Assembly: GCF_009856445.1 (NCBI RefSeq)
Contig: NZ_WMFA01000001.1
Coordinates: 496,001 to 560,000, forward strand
Direction: 5' to 3'
Length of the DNA: 64,000 bases
DNA from: Halobacillus litoralis
GTDB taxonomy: Bacteria > Bacillota > Bacilli > Bacillales > Halobacillaceae
In this document: positions 9,307 to 20,500 of the stretch, piece after piece
Layout of the letters: each line of letters begins with the position of its first letter
Position numbering within the stretch: the first letter of the stretch is position 1
Position numbers and translations under genes: made by a program
The notes under the pieces: model-generated
Told to the model about the DNA's origin: nothing
Databases searched by the model: none
Seen by the model: the letters and a program-made list of their open reading frames with translations, nothing else

Positions 9307-11439
9307 ATGAATCCGTTGTTGGTGGCAAACTGGATTTTATTCCTTGGCGTCCTTGTCTACGGCCTGTACTTATTCGTCCGTGTCGTTCAGACCCGCGTCG
9401 CTTACATTAAACTGGGGAAAAAATTCGAGTATGACAGACAGCTGAAGAGGCGTTTGCAGAAGATTTGGATTTACGTATTCGGACAAAAAAAGCTATTGAA
9501 AGATAAGAAGTCGGGCATCATTCACGTCATGATGTTTTATGGTTTCATCCTCGTCCAATTCGGGGCGATCGACTTTATTTGGAAGGGACTGGCCCCAGAT
9601 TCTCATCTGCCTTTAGGACCTTTCTATCCAGGTTTTACATTCTTCCAGGAAATTGTGACACTGACCATCCTTGTCGCTGTCATATGGGCGTTCTACCGCC
9701 GTTACATTGAAAAATTGGTTCGCTTGAAGCGTGGCTTTAAAGCAGGACTTGTCCTTATTTTTATCGGAACATTGATGGTTACTGTACTTGTAGGAAATGG
9801 TATGGGTCTCATCTGGCATGGCCATGAAGGAGCATGGACAGAACCTGTTGCGTCCGGAATTGCAAGCGCTTTCGGTTGGCTGCCGCCTGCAGCTGCAGCG
9901 ACTGTGTTCTTCATCATGTGGTGGATTCACCTGCTCATCCTGCTTACATTCATGGTTTATGTGCCTCAATCGAAGCACGCACACCTGATTGCTGCACCGG
10001 TCAACGTGTTTCTGAGCCGTGAAGAACCACCAGGGAAACTGAAACCGATTGATTTTGAAATGGACGAAGATGCGGATGAAGAAGACGTATCTTTCGGAGT
10101 TGGAAAAATCGAAGACTTCAACCAACTACAGATGATTGATTTTTATGCCTGTGTCGAATGTGGACGTTGTACGAATGTTTGTCCTGCTTCAGGCTCCGGT
10201 AAAATGCTTTCACCGATGGATTTGATCGTTAAGTTGAGAGATCATCTGACGGAAAAAGGGGCGGCTGTGACCGGCCAATCTCCATGGGTGCCTGCTTATG
10301 CGTTTTCTGGTACAGAAGGAAATACGCTCGCCCAGATGTCACGCTCCCAAGGGTCAGATGAAGCGGCAGCTACACTTGATGCAGTCAACAATAAGAGTTT
10401 GATTGGAGATGTCATCACAGAAGAAGAACTTTGGGCTTGTACCACTTGTCGTAACTGTGAAGATGCCTGCCCGGTCATGAACGAACACGTCGATAAAATC
10501 ATCGACCTTCGCCGTTACTTGGTTTTGACAGAAGGAAAAATGGATGCCGATGGACAGCGTGCGATGATGAACATCGAACGTCAAGGAAATCCGTGGGGAC
10601 TTTCTAAGAAAGAACGTGAAGACTGGAGACAGTTGGATGAGGATGTTCAAATCCCTACTGTAAAAGAATTGAAAAAATCAGGTGAAGAATTCGAATACTT
10701 ATTCTGGGTCAGCTCGATGGGCTCTTACGATAACCGCAGCCAGAAAATCGCCATGGCTTTTGCGAAATTAATGAATGCCGCGGGTATCAAATTCGCGATT
10801 CTTGGTAACAAAGAGCAAAACTCCGGAGACACGGCTCGCCGTATGGGGAACGAATTCCTTTTCCAGGAGCTTGCTGAAAAGAACATGAAAGAATTCGAAA
10901 AACATAACGTGAAGAAAATCATTACGATTGATCCACACGCCTACAATATTTTCAAAAATGAGTACCCGGACTTCGGACTTGAAGCAGAGGTTTATCACCA
11001 TACGGAAATGCTTGCCGAATGGTTGAAAGAGGGACGCTTGAAACCAGAAGGAGTCGTGAAAGAGAAGATCACCTATCACGACAGCTGCTACCTCGGCCGC
11101 TACAACGAAGTGTATCAGCCGCCGCGTGAAGTACTTGAAATGATTCCTGGTGTCGAAGTGGTGGAAATGAAGCGTAACCGTTCCAACGGCATGTGCTGTG
11201 GAGCCGGAGGCGGTATGATGTGGATGGAAGAGAAATCCGGAAACCGTGTCAACGTCGCCCGGACCGAACAGGCGCTAGAAGTGGAGCCAACAATGATCTC
11301 AAGTGGATGTCCGTTCTGTCTGACGATGCTTTCCGATGGAACGAAAGCGAAAGAAGTGGAAGAGGAAGTCAGCACAATGGACATCGCCGAAATCCTCGCA
11401 AAATCCATGTTTGATAAAACAGAAGAGAAAACCGCTTAA
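9307..11439 (+). CDS. fadF: FadF: membrane iron-sulfur oxidoreductase (ETF:menaquinone type)
   Basis: A 710-aa protein predicted to pass electrons from acyl-CoA dehydrogenases, via ETF, to menaquinone. The N-terminal third is a NarI-like membrane domain with about five helices (near residues 5-27, 73-95, 108-128, 146-168, 192-217). Two ferredoxin-type cluster motifs follow, CVECGRCTNVCP (from 282) and CTTCRNCEDACP (from 378). The C-terminus is a heterodisulfide-reductase-like domain with HDSCYLGR and CCGAGGG. A strong GAGGGGGAG ribosome site precedes ATG 9307. The gene heads the beta-oxidation block and has a FadR-like operator upstream. The ETF:menaquinone role is established for the family, inferred here. 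Confidence 0.88.
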   Translation: MNPLLVANWILFLGVLVYGLYLFVRVVQTRVAYIKLGKKFEYDRQLKRRLQKIWIYVFGQKKLLKDKKSGIIHVMMFYGFILVQFGAIDFIWKGLAPDSHLPLGPFYPGFTFFQEIVTLTILVAVIWAFYRRYIEKLVRLKRGFKAGLVLIFIGTLMVTVLVGNGMGLIWHGHEGAWTEPVASGIASAFGWLPPAAAATVFFIMWWIHLLILLTFMVYVPQSKHAHLIAAPVNVFLSREEPPGKLKPIDFEMDEDADEEDVSFGVGKIEDFNQLQMIDFYACVECGRCTNVCPASGSGKMLSPMDLIVKLRDHLTEKGAAVTGQSPWVPAYAFSGTEGNTLAQMSRSQGSDEAAATLDAVNNKSLIGDVITEEELWACTTCRNCEDACPVMNEHVDKIIDLRRYLVLTEGKMDADGQRAMMNIERQGNPWGLSKKEREDWRQLDEDVQIPTVKELKKSGEEFEYLFWVSSMGSYDNRSQKIAMAFAKLMNAAGIKFAILGNKEQNSGDTARRMGNEFLFQELAEKNMKEFEKHNVKKIITIDPHAYNIFKNEYPDFGLEAEVYHHTEMLAEWLKEGRLKPEGVVKEKITYHDSCYLGRYNEVYQPPREVLEMIPGVEVVEMKRNRSNGMCCGAGGGMMWMEEKSGNRVNVARTEQALEVEPTMISSGCPFCLTMLSDGTKAKEVEEEVSTMDIAEILAKSMFDKTEEKTA

Positions 11440-11451
11440 TCAAACGTTTGA
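11440..11451. promoter_or_regulatory. 12-bp palindrome after fadF
   Basis: Perfect palindrome TCAAACGTTTGA directly after the fadF stop codon. Two TTTGACC direct repeats overlap or follow it. It is too short for a terminator and has no T run, so it is a possible operator. Confidence 0.3.
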
Positions 11452-11507
11452 CCAATATTTTGACCGTCGAAGTCTCCCGTTAAAAGAAATAATAGTATGA
11501 AAATTGT

Positions 11508-11539
11508 GGAAAGTGTACAGCATTTTATGTACACTTTCC
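11508..11539. terminator. Inverted repeat between fadF and thiolase
   Basis: Perfect 12-bp arms GGAAAGTGTACA / TGTACACTTTCC (11508-11519, 11528-11539) with an 8-nt loop. The downstream sequence is TTATGGG, a poor T tract, so it may be an inefficient fadF terminator or a regulatory site. Confidence 0.5.
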
Positions 11540-11552
11540 TTATGGGACGATT

Positions 11553-11568
11553 TTGAGCGAGCGTTCAA
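11553..11568. promoter_or_regulatory. Candidate TetR-type operator for the thiolase-icmF operon
   Basis: Near-perfect inverted repeat TTGAGCGAGCGTTCAA (one mismatched pair), 43 bp upstream of the thiolase start. TetR-family regulators of acyl-CoA genes often bind such sites, and a TetR gene lies in the same operon. The binding partner is inference. Confidence 0.4.
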
Positions 11569-11610
11569 TCGTCAATTTTGAAAGCGTTATCAATTAGAGG
11601 AGGAATAAAC

Positions 11611-12798
11611 ATGCGTAAAACTGTAATTGTTGCTGGAGCCCGTACCCCTTTTGGAAAACTCGGAGGATCCCTTGCACCTTTGACAGCTGCACAGCTTGGG
11701 GGAATCGCCATTAAGGCAGCTTTGGAACGTGCGAATGTGAAAGCAGAAGATGTGGATGAAGTCATTATGGGGACCGTTCTTCAAGGCGGGCAGGGACAGC
11801 TTCCTTCCCGACAGGCCTCCAGAGAAGCAGGTATCCCTTGGGATGTAAAAACAGAAACCGTCAATAAAGTTTGTGCCTCTGGTATGCGAAGTGTGACGAT
11901 GGGTGATCAGTTCATCCGTTTAGGTGAAGAGGATATCATCGTTGCAGGTGGTATGGAGAGCATGAGCAATGCTCCTTATTTCATGCCGAAAGCACGCTTT
12001 GGATTTCGCATGGGTGATGGTGCCGTCAAGGATATGATGGTGCATGATGGGTTGACATGTTCGTTTGAGAATGTCCATATGGGCAATTACGGTAACCGGA
12101 CGGCTGAAGAATTTGAATTAACAAGAGAAGCGCAGGATGAATGGGCTTATCGCAGCCATCAGAGAGCCGTGAAAGCCATAGAAGAAGGAACACTTGGTGA
12201 AGAAATTACAGCAGTCGAAGTGCCACAAAGAAAAGGCGATCCGAAAGTCGTTGATACAGATGAGGCTCCACGTAAAGGTACAACGGTGGAAGCATTGGCA
12301 AAACTTCGTCCTGTTTTCGACAAGACGGGAACGATCACGGCAGGAAATGCTCCAGGAGTCAACGACGGAGCTTGTGCCATGCTGCTCATGTCTGATGAAA
12401 AAGCGCAAGAATTAGGTGCGGAGACACTGGCTACGATTCTTGCACACGATGAAATTGCTGTTGAAGCTCAGGATTTCCCGCAGACGCCTGGCCTTGTCAT
12501 TAATAAATTGCTGAAAAAAGCAGGGAAAGACATTGAAGAAATCGATCTATTTGAAGTAAACGAAGCGTTTGCTGCGGTTTCCTTAGCCAGTGGCAAAATT
12601 GCAGGGCTGGATCATGAGAAAGTGAACGTCAACGGTGGAGCTGTAGCGCTGGGACACCCGATTGGAGCCAGTGGTGCGCGTATCCTTCTCACCCTTGCTC
12701 ACGAATTAAAACGCCGCGGCGGTGGACTTGGAATCGCAGCGATTTGTTCAGGTGGAGGTCAAGGAGACGCTGTATTGATCGAAGTACCGAAACAATAA
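11611..12798 (+). CDS. mmgA: Acetyl-CoA C-acetyltransferase (thiolase)
   Basis: A 395-aa thiolase that cleaves 3-ketoacyl-CoA to acetyl-CoA plus a shortened acyl-CoA, or the reverse. The nucleophile Cys88 lies in NKVCASGM. The C-terminal catalytic motifs [21 protein letters not shown] and CSGGGQGDA are intact. The start is ATG 11611 with AGAGGAGG 7 nt upstream; the frame's longer N-terminus has no ribosome site. It is the first gene of a run of seven tightly spaced genes ending at icmF. The symbol follows its closest B. subtilis counterpart by family and neighbours. Confidence 0.9.
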   Translation: MRKTVIVAGARTPFGKLGGSLAPLTAAQLGGIAIKAALERANVKAEDVDEVIMGTVLQGGQGQLPSRQASREAGIPWDVKTETVNKVCASGMRSVTMGDQFIRLGEEDIIVAGGMESMSNAPYFMPKARFGFRMGDGAVKDMMVHDGLTCSFENVHMGNYGNRTAEEFELTREAQDEWAYRSHQRAVKAIEEGTLGEEITAVEVPQRKGDPKVVDTDEAPRKGTTVEALAKLRPVFDKTGTITAGNAPGVNDGACAMLLMSDEKAQELGAETLATILAHDEIAVEAQDFPQTPGLVINKLLKKAGKDIEEIDLFEVNEAFAAVSLASGKIAGLDHEKVNVNGGAVALGHPIGASGARILLTLAHELKRRGGGLGIAAICSGGGQGDAVLIEVPKQ

Positions 12799-12811
12799 GG
12801 GGGAATGCGGG

Positions 12812-13663
12812 ATGACAATCAATCAAGTCATGGTCATAGGAGCAGGCCAGATGGGGGCTGGGATTTCCCAGGTTTTTGCTCAGGCCGGATTGCACGTAAA
12901 AATGAATGACATGAGCCAGGATACCTTGGATCAAGGCCTTGCAGGCATTGAAAAACGCCTGAAGCGGGCGGTTGAAAAAGGAAAGATGACCGAAGAAGAT
13001 CAAAAGGCAGCATATGGACGCTTAGAGACAACGACCAACTTGAAGGACGCCTCGGACTGTGACCTAGTTGTGGAGGCTGTCGTTGAGAACATGGATGTGA
13101 AGGTGAGCGTTTTCCAACAACTAGATGAAATTACCCCTTCACATGCCATTTTGGCAACGAATACATCATCTTTACCGATTACAGAGATTGCTGCGGCGAC
13201 CAAACGTCCAGATCAGGTCATCGGTATGCACTTTATGAACCCTGTACCGGTCATGAAGTTAGTGGAAATCATTCGTGCCATCCAAACGAGTGATGAAACA
13301 TATCAGGCGATTGAAGATATGACGAAGAAACTTGAGAAAACGCCTGTCGAAGTCGAGGACTTTCCAGGGTTTGTCTCCAATCGTATTTTAATGCCGATGA
13401 TCAACGAGGCAATCTATACGGTTCACGAAGGAGTAGCATCGCCTGAAGATGTGGATGCGGTCATGAAACTCGGGATGAATCACCCGATGGGACCACTTAC
13501 GCTTGCTGACTTTATCGGACTTGATACGTGTTTATACATTATGGAAGTCCTTCATGAAGGATTTGGTGACAGTAAATACCGCCCATGTCCGCTGTTACGT
13601 AAGTATGTCAAAGCAGGATGGCTTGGGAAGAAATCTGGACGTGGTTTTTACACCTACGATTAA
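12812..13663 (+). CDS. mmgB: 3-hydroxybutyryl-CoA dehydrogenase
   Basis: A 283-aa NAD(P)-dependent dehydrogenase that oxidises 3-hydroxyacyl-CoA to the 3-keto form used by the upstream thiolase. The N-terminal Rossmann motif is [10 protein letters not shown] (8-17). Catalytic-region motifs [19 protein letters not shown] and the C-terminal-domain block [11 protein letters not shown] are present. It starts 13 nt after the thiolase stop, with AAGGGGGAATG as ribosome site, and is 21 nt from the first acyl-CoA dehydrogenase, consistent with one transcript. Confidence 0.93.
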   Translation: MTINQVMVIGAGQMGAGISQVFAQAGLHVKMNDMSQDTLDQGLAGIEKRLKRAVEKGKMTEEDQKAAYGRLETTTNLKDASDCDLVVEAVVENMDVKVSVFQQLDEITPSHAILATNTSSLPITEIAAATKRPDQVIGMHFMNPVPVMKLVEIIRAIQTSDETYQAIEDMTKKLEKTPVEVEDFPGFVSNRILMPMINEAIYTVHEGVASPEDVDAVMKLGMNHPMGPLTLADFIGLDTCLYIMEVLHEGFGDSKYRPCPLLRKYVKAGWLGKKSGRGFYTYD

Positions 13664-13684
13664 CGTGTAAAGGGGAGAACGAGA

Positions 13685-14830
13685 ATGAATTTGCAGTTCA
13701 CGGATGAACAGGAAATGATGAGAAAAATGGTTCGCGATTTTGCGGAAAAAGAGGTGGCTCCTGCTGTTGAGCGTATGGAGAGGGAGGATCGGTTCCCTTC
13801 CGAGCTGTTACCGAAAATGGGCGAACTCGGGTTGATGGGTGTACCGATTCCGGAAAAATATGGCGGAGCTGAGATGGATTACATCTCCTATATCATCGCG
13901 ATTCACGAACTTTCTAAGGTGAGTGCGACGCTTGGTGTCATTTTATCTGTCCACACATCTGTCGGTACGAACCCTATCTTATACTTCGGTACAGAAGAAC
14001 AGAAAAACAAATACATTCCGAAACTGGCATCAGGTGAATATTTAGGAGCATTCGCCCTGACAGAACCCAGTGCGGGTTCTGATGCAAGCAGTCTGAAAAC
14101 ACGAGCAGTAAAGCAAGGGGACCATTATATTCTCAACGGTTCTAAAGTGTTCATCACCAACGGAGGAAATGCAGATACATTCATCGTTTTCGCCCGTACG
14201 AATCCGGATGTGGAAACAAAGAGAGGATTGAGTGCGTTTATTGTAGAGCGGGAGACCCCCGGATTTTCCGTAGGGAAGGCAGAGAAAAAGATGGGGCTTC
14301 ACGGGTCCAGTACCGTTTCCCTGAATTTTGACCAATGTAAGGTTCCTGCTTCGCAGCGGCTTGGAGAAGAGGGGGAAGGATATAAAATTGCGCTTGCCAA
14401 TTTGAACATCGGACGAATCGGTATTGCCGCCCAGTCCCTTGGTATCGCGGAAGCAGCGCTTGAACATGCGGTCTCTTATGCCAAAGAGCGCGAGCAGTTC
14501 GGGCGTCCGATTGCGCATTTGCAAGGTGTTTCTTTCAAACTCGCCGATATGGCGACGGAAGTAGAAGCTTCGAAGCTTCTCGTCTACAACGCAGCTTCCC
14601 TTCAGGCGGCCGGGAAAAAGTGTGGGAAAGAAGTGTCAATGGCCAAACTGATGGCTTCCAAAACAGCAGTGAAAGCGTCGATTGAAGCTGTGCAGGTCCA
14701 TGGCGGATACGGTTATACCGAAGATTATGCCGTCGAGCGCTTTTTCAGGGACGCCAAAGTTTGTGAAATTTATGAAGGTACAAGTGAGATCCAGAAAATC
14801 GTCATAGGCAATCATCTGATCAGAGACTAG
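13685..14830 (+). CDS. mmgC: Acyl-CoA dehydrogenase, MmgC-like
   Basis: A 381-aa FAD enzyme introducing the alpha-beta double bond in an acyl-CoA. Family motifs include the N-terminal [16 protein letters not shown], the FAD-binding block [16 protein letters not shown] and the catalytic Glu364 in [10 protein letters not shown]. Residues such as [17 protein letters not shown] resemble MmgC, the short- or branched-chain dehydrogenase of the B. subtilis mmg operon. It is followed 12 nt later by a second, distinct acyl-CoA dehydrogenase. Substrate chain length cannot be read from the sequence. Confidence 0.88.
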   Translation: MNLQFTDEQEMMRKMVRDFAEKEVAPAVERMEREDRFPSELLPKMGELGLMGVPIPEKYGGAEMDYISYIIAIHELSKVSATLGVILSVHTSVGTNPILYFGTEEQKNKYIPKLASGEYLGAFALTEPSAGSDASSLKTRAVKQGDHYILNGSKVFITNGGNADTFIVFARTNPDVETKRGLSAFIVERETPGFSVGKAEKKMGLHGSSTVSLNFDQCKVPASQRLGEEGEGYKIALANLNIGRIGIAAQSLGIAEAALEHAVSYAKEREQFGRPIAHLQGVSFKLADMATEVEASKLLVYNAASLQAAGKKCGKEVSMAKLMASKTAVKASIEAVQVHGGYGYTEDYAVERFFRDAKVCEIYEGTSEIQKIVIGNHLIRD

Positions 14831-14842
14831 GAGGATGACAGA

Positions 14843-15982
14843 ATGAATTTTACTTTAACAGAAGAACAGGAAATGCTCAGAAAAATGGTACGTGATTTTG
14901 CTAAAAATGAAGTGGAACCAACAGCTGCAGAAAGGGATGAAGAGGAACGCTTCGATCGTGAAATTTTCGATAAGATGGCGGAGCTTGGTTTGACGGGAAT
15001 TCCATGGCCTGAAGAATATGGCGGTATTGGATCGGATTTTGTCAGCTATGTCATCGCGGTTGAAGAACTTTCACGCGTGTGTGCTTCCACGGGGGTCACT
15101 CTTTCTGCGCACATTTCTCTAGCGAGCTGGCCAATTTATAAATTCGGAACAGAAGAACAGAAGCAGAAGTATTTGACTCAACTCGCTTCAGGTGAAGCTC
15201 TTGGAGCTTATGCCTTGTCTGAACCAGGAGCAGGAAGTGATGTTTCTTCCATGAGGACACAAGCGAAACTTGATGGAGACCATTATGTGCTGAACGGAAG
15301 TAAAGTGTGGATCACCAATGGAGGAGTCGCGGACATCTATGTCGTCTTTGCAAAAACAGACCCGAATGAGGGCAATCGTGGCATCAGTGCGTTTATCGTA
15401 GAGAAAGATACACCAGGATTCACGACCGGCAAGAAAGAGAAAAAGCTCGGCATTCGTTCGTCACCAACGACAGAACTAATCTTCGAAGATTGTAAGATTC
15501 CGAAAGAGAACTTGCTCGGTGAAGAAGGTAAAGGATTCAAAGTAGCGATGATGACCCTCGATGGAGGTCGTAACGGAATCGCTGCTCAGGCCGTTGGAAT
15601 TGCTCAAGGAGCGCTGGATGAATCTGTAAACTATGCGAAAGAGCGTGAACAGTTCGGGAAGCCGATTGCTCATTTGCAGGGGATTTCTTTCAAGCTCGCC
15701 GATATGGCAACAGAAATTGAAGCCTCTCGTTTGCTTACTTATCAGGCGGCTTATTTAGAATCAGAGGGACTGCCTTACTCAAAAGCATCGGCCATGGCTA
15801 AATTGTTTGCTGGAGACACAGCGATGAAAGTGACGACAGAAGCCGTACAGGTCCACGGAGGTTATGGCTACACGAAAGATTATCCTGTCGAGCGTTACAT
15901 GCGTGATGCGAAAATCACCCAAATCTATGAAGGAACACAGGAAATCCAAAGGCTCGTTGTCGGCCGCATGGTTACTCAATAG
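14843..15982 (+). CDS. acdA: Acyl-CoA dehydrogenase AcdA
   Basis: A 379-aa paralogue of the preceding gene. The N-terminus ([20 protein letters not shown]) and C-terminus around catalytic Glu363 ([16 protein letters not shown]) match AcdA, which in B. subtilis sits between fadF and rpoE as this gene does. FAD motif: [16 protein letters not shown]. It shares electron acceptors (ETF, then FadF) with its neighbour. In this genome the fadF-acdA-rpoE interval has been expanded by the thiolase, mmgB, mmgC, meaB, tetR and icmF genes. Confidence 0.9.
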   Translation: MNFTLTEEQEMLRKMVRDFAKNEVEPTAAERDEEERFDREIFDKMAELGLTGIPWPEEYGGIGSDFVSYVIAVEELSRVCASTGVTLSAHISLASWPIYKFGTEEQKQKYLTQLASGEALGAYALSEPGAGSDVSSMRTQAKLDGDHYVLNGSKVWITNGGVADIYVVFAKTDPNEGNRGISAFIVEKDTPGFTTGKKEKKLGIRSSPTTELIFEDCKIPKENLLGEEGKGFKVAMMTLDGGRNGIAAQAVGIAQGALDESVNYAKEREQFGKPIAHLQGISFKLADMATEIEASRLLTYQAAYLESEGLPYSKASAMAKLFAGDTAMKVTTEAVQVHGGYGYTKDYPVERYMRDAKITQIYEGTQEIQRLVVGRMVTQ

Positions 15983-15994
15983 AAGGTCAGCGTT

Positions 15995-16933
15995 ATGCAT
16001 CCACTGGCTGAACGAATCCAAAAGCAGGATATGAGGGCGCTTGCCCGAGCGATTACGTTGATCGAGAACGAAGATGAAGAAAAACTTTCACTGATGAGTG
16101 ATGTTTTTTCTATACAAAAACAAGCGCATTACATTGGCATAACAGGTTCACCGGGAGCAGGTAAGAGCTCGCTGATCAATCAATTGCTCACCTTTTTAAG
16201 AAAGCAGAATCTCACCGTCGCTGTCATAGCGGTCGATCCGACCAGTCCATTCAGTGGAGGGGCACTGCTTGGAGATCGTACGAGGATGAACCAGCATTTC
16301 CTCGACCCCGGCATCTTCATAAGAAGCATGGCGACAAGAGGGAGCCTCGGTGGTTTAGCCCGGGCGACTAAAGACAGCATTCGTGTGTGTGATGCTTACG
16401 GTTTTGATGTCGTTCTCGTTGAAACGGTCGGTGTCGGTCAGTCTGAGCTCGATATTATGAAAGTTGTGGATACGACAGGGCTGGTGCTGACTCCTAATAG
16501 TGGAGACGTCCTTCAGATTTTCAAGGCGGGAATCATGGAAATCGCGGACCTCTTCATCATCAACAAAGCAGACTTGCCAGGAGTGAGGAAGCTTAAGTCC
16601 ACCCTTGAAGAATACATGATGATCGTTCAACCAGAAGGATGGGAACCGCCCATCGTTCAAACGATTTCGACCGAAGCCAAAGGGATGGAAGAACTCTATG
16701 AAAGCATGAAAAACCACCGTGAGTTTCTGTATGAGACGAACAAAGGGGCGGAACGACGCAAACAGCAGCTTCAGCTCGAAGTGTATGATTTGATTCGGGA
16801 AGAGATCTGGCGGGACGTCAAGGGTGAGATAGAAAAAGATGAACAGAAGCTCGAAGTTTTTCAAAACCCGGATGCGGATCCTTATGAATTGGCCCGGTCC
16901 TGGTTTCGTGAATGGGTAAGGAAGGGGGAGTAA
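15995..16933 (+). CDS. meaB: MeaB-type GTPase, B12-mutase chaperone
   Basis: A 312-aa G3E-family GTPase (MeaB/ArgK) that loads and protects adenosylcobalamin in acyl-CoA mutases. The P-loop is GSPGAGKSS (near residue 52), followed by [15 protein letters not shown] (switch I region), ETVGVGQSE (Walker B/switch II) and NKAD for guanine recognition. The start at ATG 15995 has AGAAGG upstream. Its presence is notable because the downstream mutase IcmF carries its own fused chaperone GTPase domain. It may serve a separate methylmalonyl-CoA mutase elsewhere or act on IcmF; neither can be decided here. Confidence 0.9.
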   Translation: MHPLAERIQKQDMRALARAITLIENEDEEKLSLMSDVFSIQKQAHYIGITGSPGAGKSSLINQLLTFLRKQNLTVAVIAVDPTSPFSGGALLGDRTRMNQHFLDPGIFIRSMATRGSLGGLARATKDSIRVCDAYGFDVVLVETVGVGQSELDIMKVVDTTGLVLTPNSGDVLQIFKAGIMEIADLFIINKADLPGVRKLKSTLEEYMMIVQPEGWEPPIVQTISTEAKGMEELYESMKNHREFLYETNKGAERRKQQLQLEVYDLIREEIWRDVKGEIEKDEQKLEVFQNPDADPYELARSWFREWVRKGE

Positions 16934-16935
16934 GT

Positions 16936-17562
16936 TTGGCTGAAAAACAAGTACCTTCAACCATTAAAGATGAAGCGCTCGTTTCTAAGCGTAGAAACCA
17001 GATGATCAAGGGTGCGGTCACTCTTTTTATAGAAAAAGGGTTCCATAAGACGACGACCCGCGAAATCGCCAAGGCTTCTGGATTCAGTATCGGAACCCTC
17101 TATGAATACATTCGAAAGAAAGAGGATGTTCTGTTTCTCGTCTGTGACTCCATTTATCAGCGGGTCAAAGAGCGGATGGAGGATGCCATTGATCCTCACC
17201 AGACGAGCGTACAAAGCCTGGTCCATGCCATTCGCTCCTACTTTCAATTGATGGATGATATGCAGGATGAAGTACTCGTCATGTATCAGGAAGTCAAGTC
17301 CCTGCCACGGGATGCTCAGGATTACGTGTTGCAAAAAGAGCGCGATATGGTGGCGATGCTCGAACAAGTCATCATCAACAGTCTTCCGGGAGAACACCCG
17401 GAGGAAGAAATCAAGCTGATCGCCAACAATATCTTTGTCCAAGGGCAGATGTGGGGATTCCGCCGCTGGATTCTTCAACGCACGTTCACCATTGAAAGCT
17501 ACACCGATACACAGATTCAATTGTTGTTAAAAGGTCTCGATAAAGAAGAAACACTCCAATAG
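16936..17562 (+). CDS. TetR-family regulator of the acyl-CoA/icmF operon
   Basis: A 208-aa transcription factor. The N-terminal helix-turn-helix is typical of TetR: TTTREIAKASGFSIGTLYEY (about 44-63). The C-terminal ligand domain resembles regulators with acyl-CoA or fatty-acid effectors, by context only. The start is TTG 16936, 2 nt after the meaB stop, with GGGGGAG 5 nt upstream. It lies directly upstream of icmF and probably autoregulates the operon, perhaps at the palindrome at 11553. It is not obviously the orthologue of B. subtilis FadR. Confidence 0.85.
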   Translation: MAEKQVPSTIKDEALVSKRRNQMIKGAVTLFIEKGFHKTTTREIAKASGFSIGTLYEYIRKKEDVLFLVCDSIYQRVKERMEDAIDPHQTSVQSLVHAIRSYFQLMDDMQDEVLVMYQEVKSLPRDAQDYVLQKERDMVAMLEQVIINSLPGEHPEEEIKLIANNIFVQGQMWGFRRWILQRTFTIESYTDTQIQLLLKGLDKEETLQ

Positions 17563-17577
17563 AAAGGAAGATCGGAT

Positions 17578-20500
17578 ATGGAACAACCGACAGTCTATAA
17601 GCCGAAAAACCCTGTCCGTTTCGTGACGTCCTCGAGTCTCTTTGACGGTCATGATGCATCTATCAATATCATGAGGCGGATTCTTCAAGCGACAGGGGCA
17701 GAGGTCATTCACCTTGGTCACAACCGTTCCGTTGAGGAAGTAGTCAATGCGGCCATTCAGGAAGACGCCCAAGGGATTGCGATCTCTTCGTATCAGGGAG
17801 GACATGTGGAATACTTTAAATACATGGTCGACCTGTTGGAGCAGAAGGGGGCAGGACACATTCGCGTTTACGGTGGTGGCGGAGGTGTCATCATCCCTCG
17901 TGAAATTAAAGAACTTCATGAGTACGGCGTAGCGCGCGTGTTCTCGCCTGAAGATGGTCGTACACTAGGCCTTCAGGGCATGATCAATTTAATGATCGAA
18001 GAATGCGATTTCCTGCCACCTCTTGATGTAGAAAAAGGTGTGGAAGGCCTCTCCTCTGGAGATCATCAGTCCATCGCCCGTTTCATTACCTATGTTGAGA
18101 ATACGCCGAAGAAAGAAAGGGAAGCCGTAGCGGCATTCGAGACGGCTGTTGAGAAAATACAGGAAAAAACGATTCCTGTTCTTGGAATCACAGGTACAGG
18201 GGGAGCAGGAAAGAGCTCACTTACAGATGAATTGATCCGCCGCTTCATCAATGAAATTCCCGATAAGAAAATCGCGATTTTATCTGTCGATCCTACGAAA
18301 AAGAAAACAGGCGGGGCCTTACTCGGTGACCGTATCCGTATGAACGCGATCTTCAACCCGCGCGTTTATATGCGCTCTTTGGCAACCAGAGATGCCCGTT
18401 CCGAACTTTCAACAGCGGTTGAAGAAGCGATTCAAGTCGTTAAAGCGGCTGGTGTCGATTTCATCATCGTTGAAACAAGCGGGATTGGCCAGGGGGATGC
18501 AGCGATTACTGACATCACCGACTTATCAATGTATGTCATGACAGCAGAATTCGGTGCGCCATCACAGCTTGAGAAAATTGATATGATCGACTTTGCTGAT
18601 TTTATTGTCATCAATAAATTTGAACAAAAAGGATCGGAAGACGCTTTTAATCAAGTGAAAAAGCAGTATCAGCGCAGCCATATGCTTTTCCATGAAGACG
18701 ACAGCAAGTTCCCGGTTTATGGGACGATTGCAAGCCAGTTCAATGACCCTGGAACCAATACATTGTTTGCGGCGATCGTCGATCAGTTGAACGAAAGATT
18801 CTCCTGGGAAGATGAAACCTCTTTTTCCGGCCTTGAGAAGGTAGAAAAGCAGAACGTCATCATTCCCAATGAGCGCAAACAATATTTACGGGATATTGCC
18901 TTGGCCGTCCGCAATTACCATAACGAAACAGAAGACCAGGCAGAAAAAGCGCGCAAACTCTATCAGCTGAAAGGTACGGTTGAGCTCGTAGAGGATGAGG
19001 CAACAAAAGAAAGTCTGCAGCGCTTGATTGAAGATTACGAACGCCACCTTTCCCGTGATGCAAAAGAAAAGTTGGAAGACTGGGATGCCCTTCACGAGCG
19101 TTATAGCGGAGATACGTACACCTTCAAAGTGCGTGATAAAGAAATTACTATGGATATTACGACAGAGAGCCTGAGTGGAACGAAGGTTCCGAAAGTCGCG
19201 CTTCCGAAATATACCGACTGGGGCGACCGTCTGTCGTGGCTGCTACGTGAAAATGTTCCAGGTGCGTTCCCGTTTACCGCCGGAGTCTTTCCATTCAAGC
19301 GCAAAGGGGAAGATCCGAAGCGACAGTTCGCTGGGGAAGGAACGCCGGAACGGACCAACCGACGCTTCCATTATTTATCGGAAGGAGACGAAGCGAAACG
19401 TCTGAGTACAGCTTTCGATTCTGTCACCTTATATGGAGAGGATCCGGATGAGCGCCCGGATATCTACGGAAAAGTCGGAGAGAGCGGTGTCAACATTTGT
19501 ACGCTGGAAGATATGAAGAAACTGTACGACGGATTTGACCTTGTCGACCCTTCCACATCTGTTTCCATGACGATCAACGGTCCGGCACCGATCATTCTTG
19601 CTATGTTCTTCAATACTGCCATCGATCAGCAACTTGAAAAGTTCAAGGAAGAAAACGGCCGTGAGCCGAATGCTGAAGAAGCGGCGTCCATCAAGAATCA
19701 GACCATCAATGTTGTCCGCGGTACGGTACAGGCAGATATTTTAAAAGAAGATCAAGGACAGAACACATGCATCTTTTCCACTGAGTTCGCGCTTCGCATG
19801 ATGGGCGATATTCAACAGTACTTCATCGACAACGAAGTACGCAACTATTATTCCGTATCCATTTCCGGCTATCATATCGCGGAAGCAGGTGCCAATCCGA
19901 TTACACAGTTGGCCTTCACATTAGCCAACGGGTTCACGTATGTCGAGTATTACTTGAGCCGAGGTATGGACATCAACAAGTTCGCACCGAACCTGTCGTT
20001 TTTCTTCTCCAACGGTTTGGATCCAGAATATACGGTCCTCGGTCGTGTAGCACGCCGTATTTGGGCGATCGTGATGCGGGATAAATACGGAGCTAACGAG
20101 CGAAGCCAGAAGTTGAAGTATCACATTCAAACCTCCGGCCGTTCCCTGCACGCGCAGGAAATTGACTTTAACGACATCCGTACAACATTGCAGGCGCTGA
20201 TCGCCATCCAGGATAACTGTAACTCCTTGCATACGAACTCCTACGATGAAGCGATTACGACACCGACAGAGGAATCTGTTCGAAGAGCGATGGCGATTCA
20301 GATGATTATCAGCAAAGAGTTCGGGCTGACGAAAAACGAAAACTCTCTGCAAGGTTCCTATATCATTAGAGAGCTGACCGATCTTGTTGAAGAAGCGGTA
20401 TTGCAGGAGTTTGAACGCATCAATGACCGCGGCGGCGTTCTCGGTGCGATGGAACGCCAGTATCAAAGAGGCAAAATCCAGGAAGAATCTCTTTATTATG

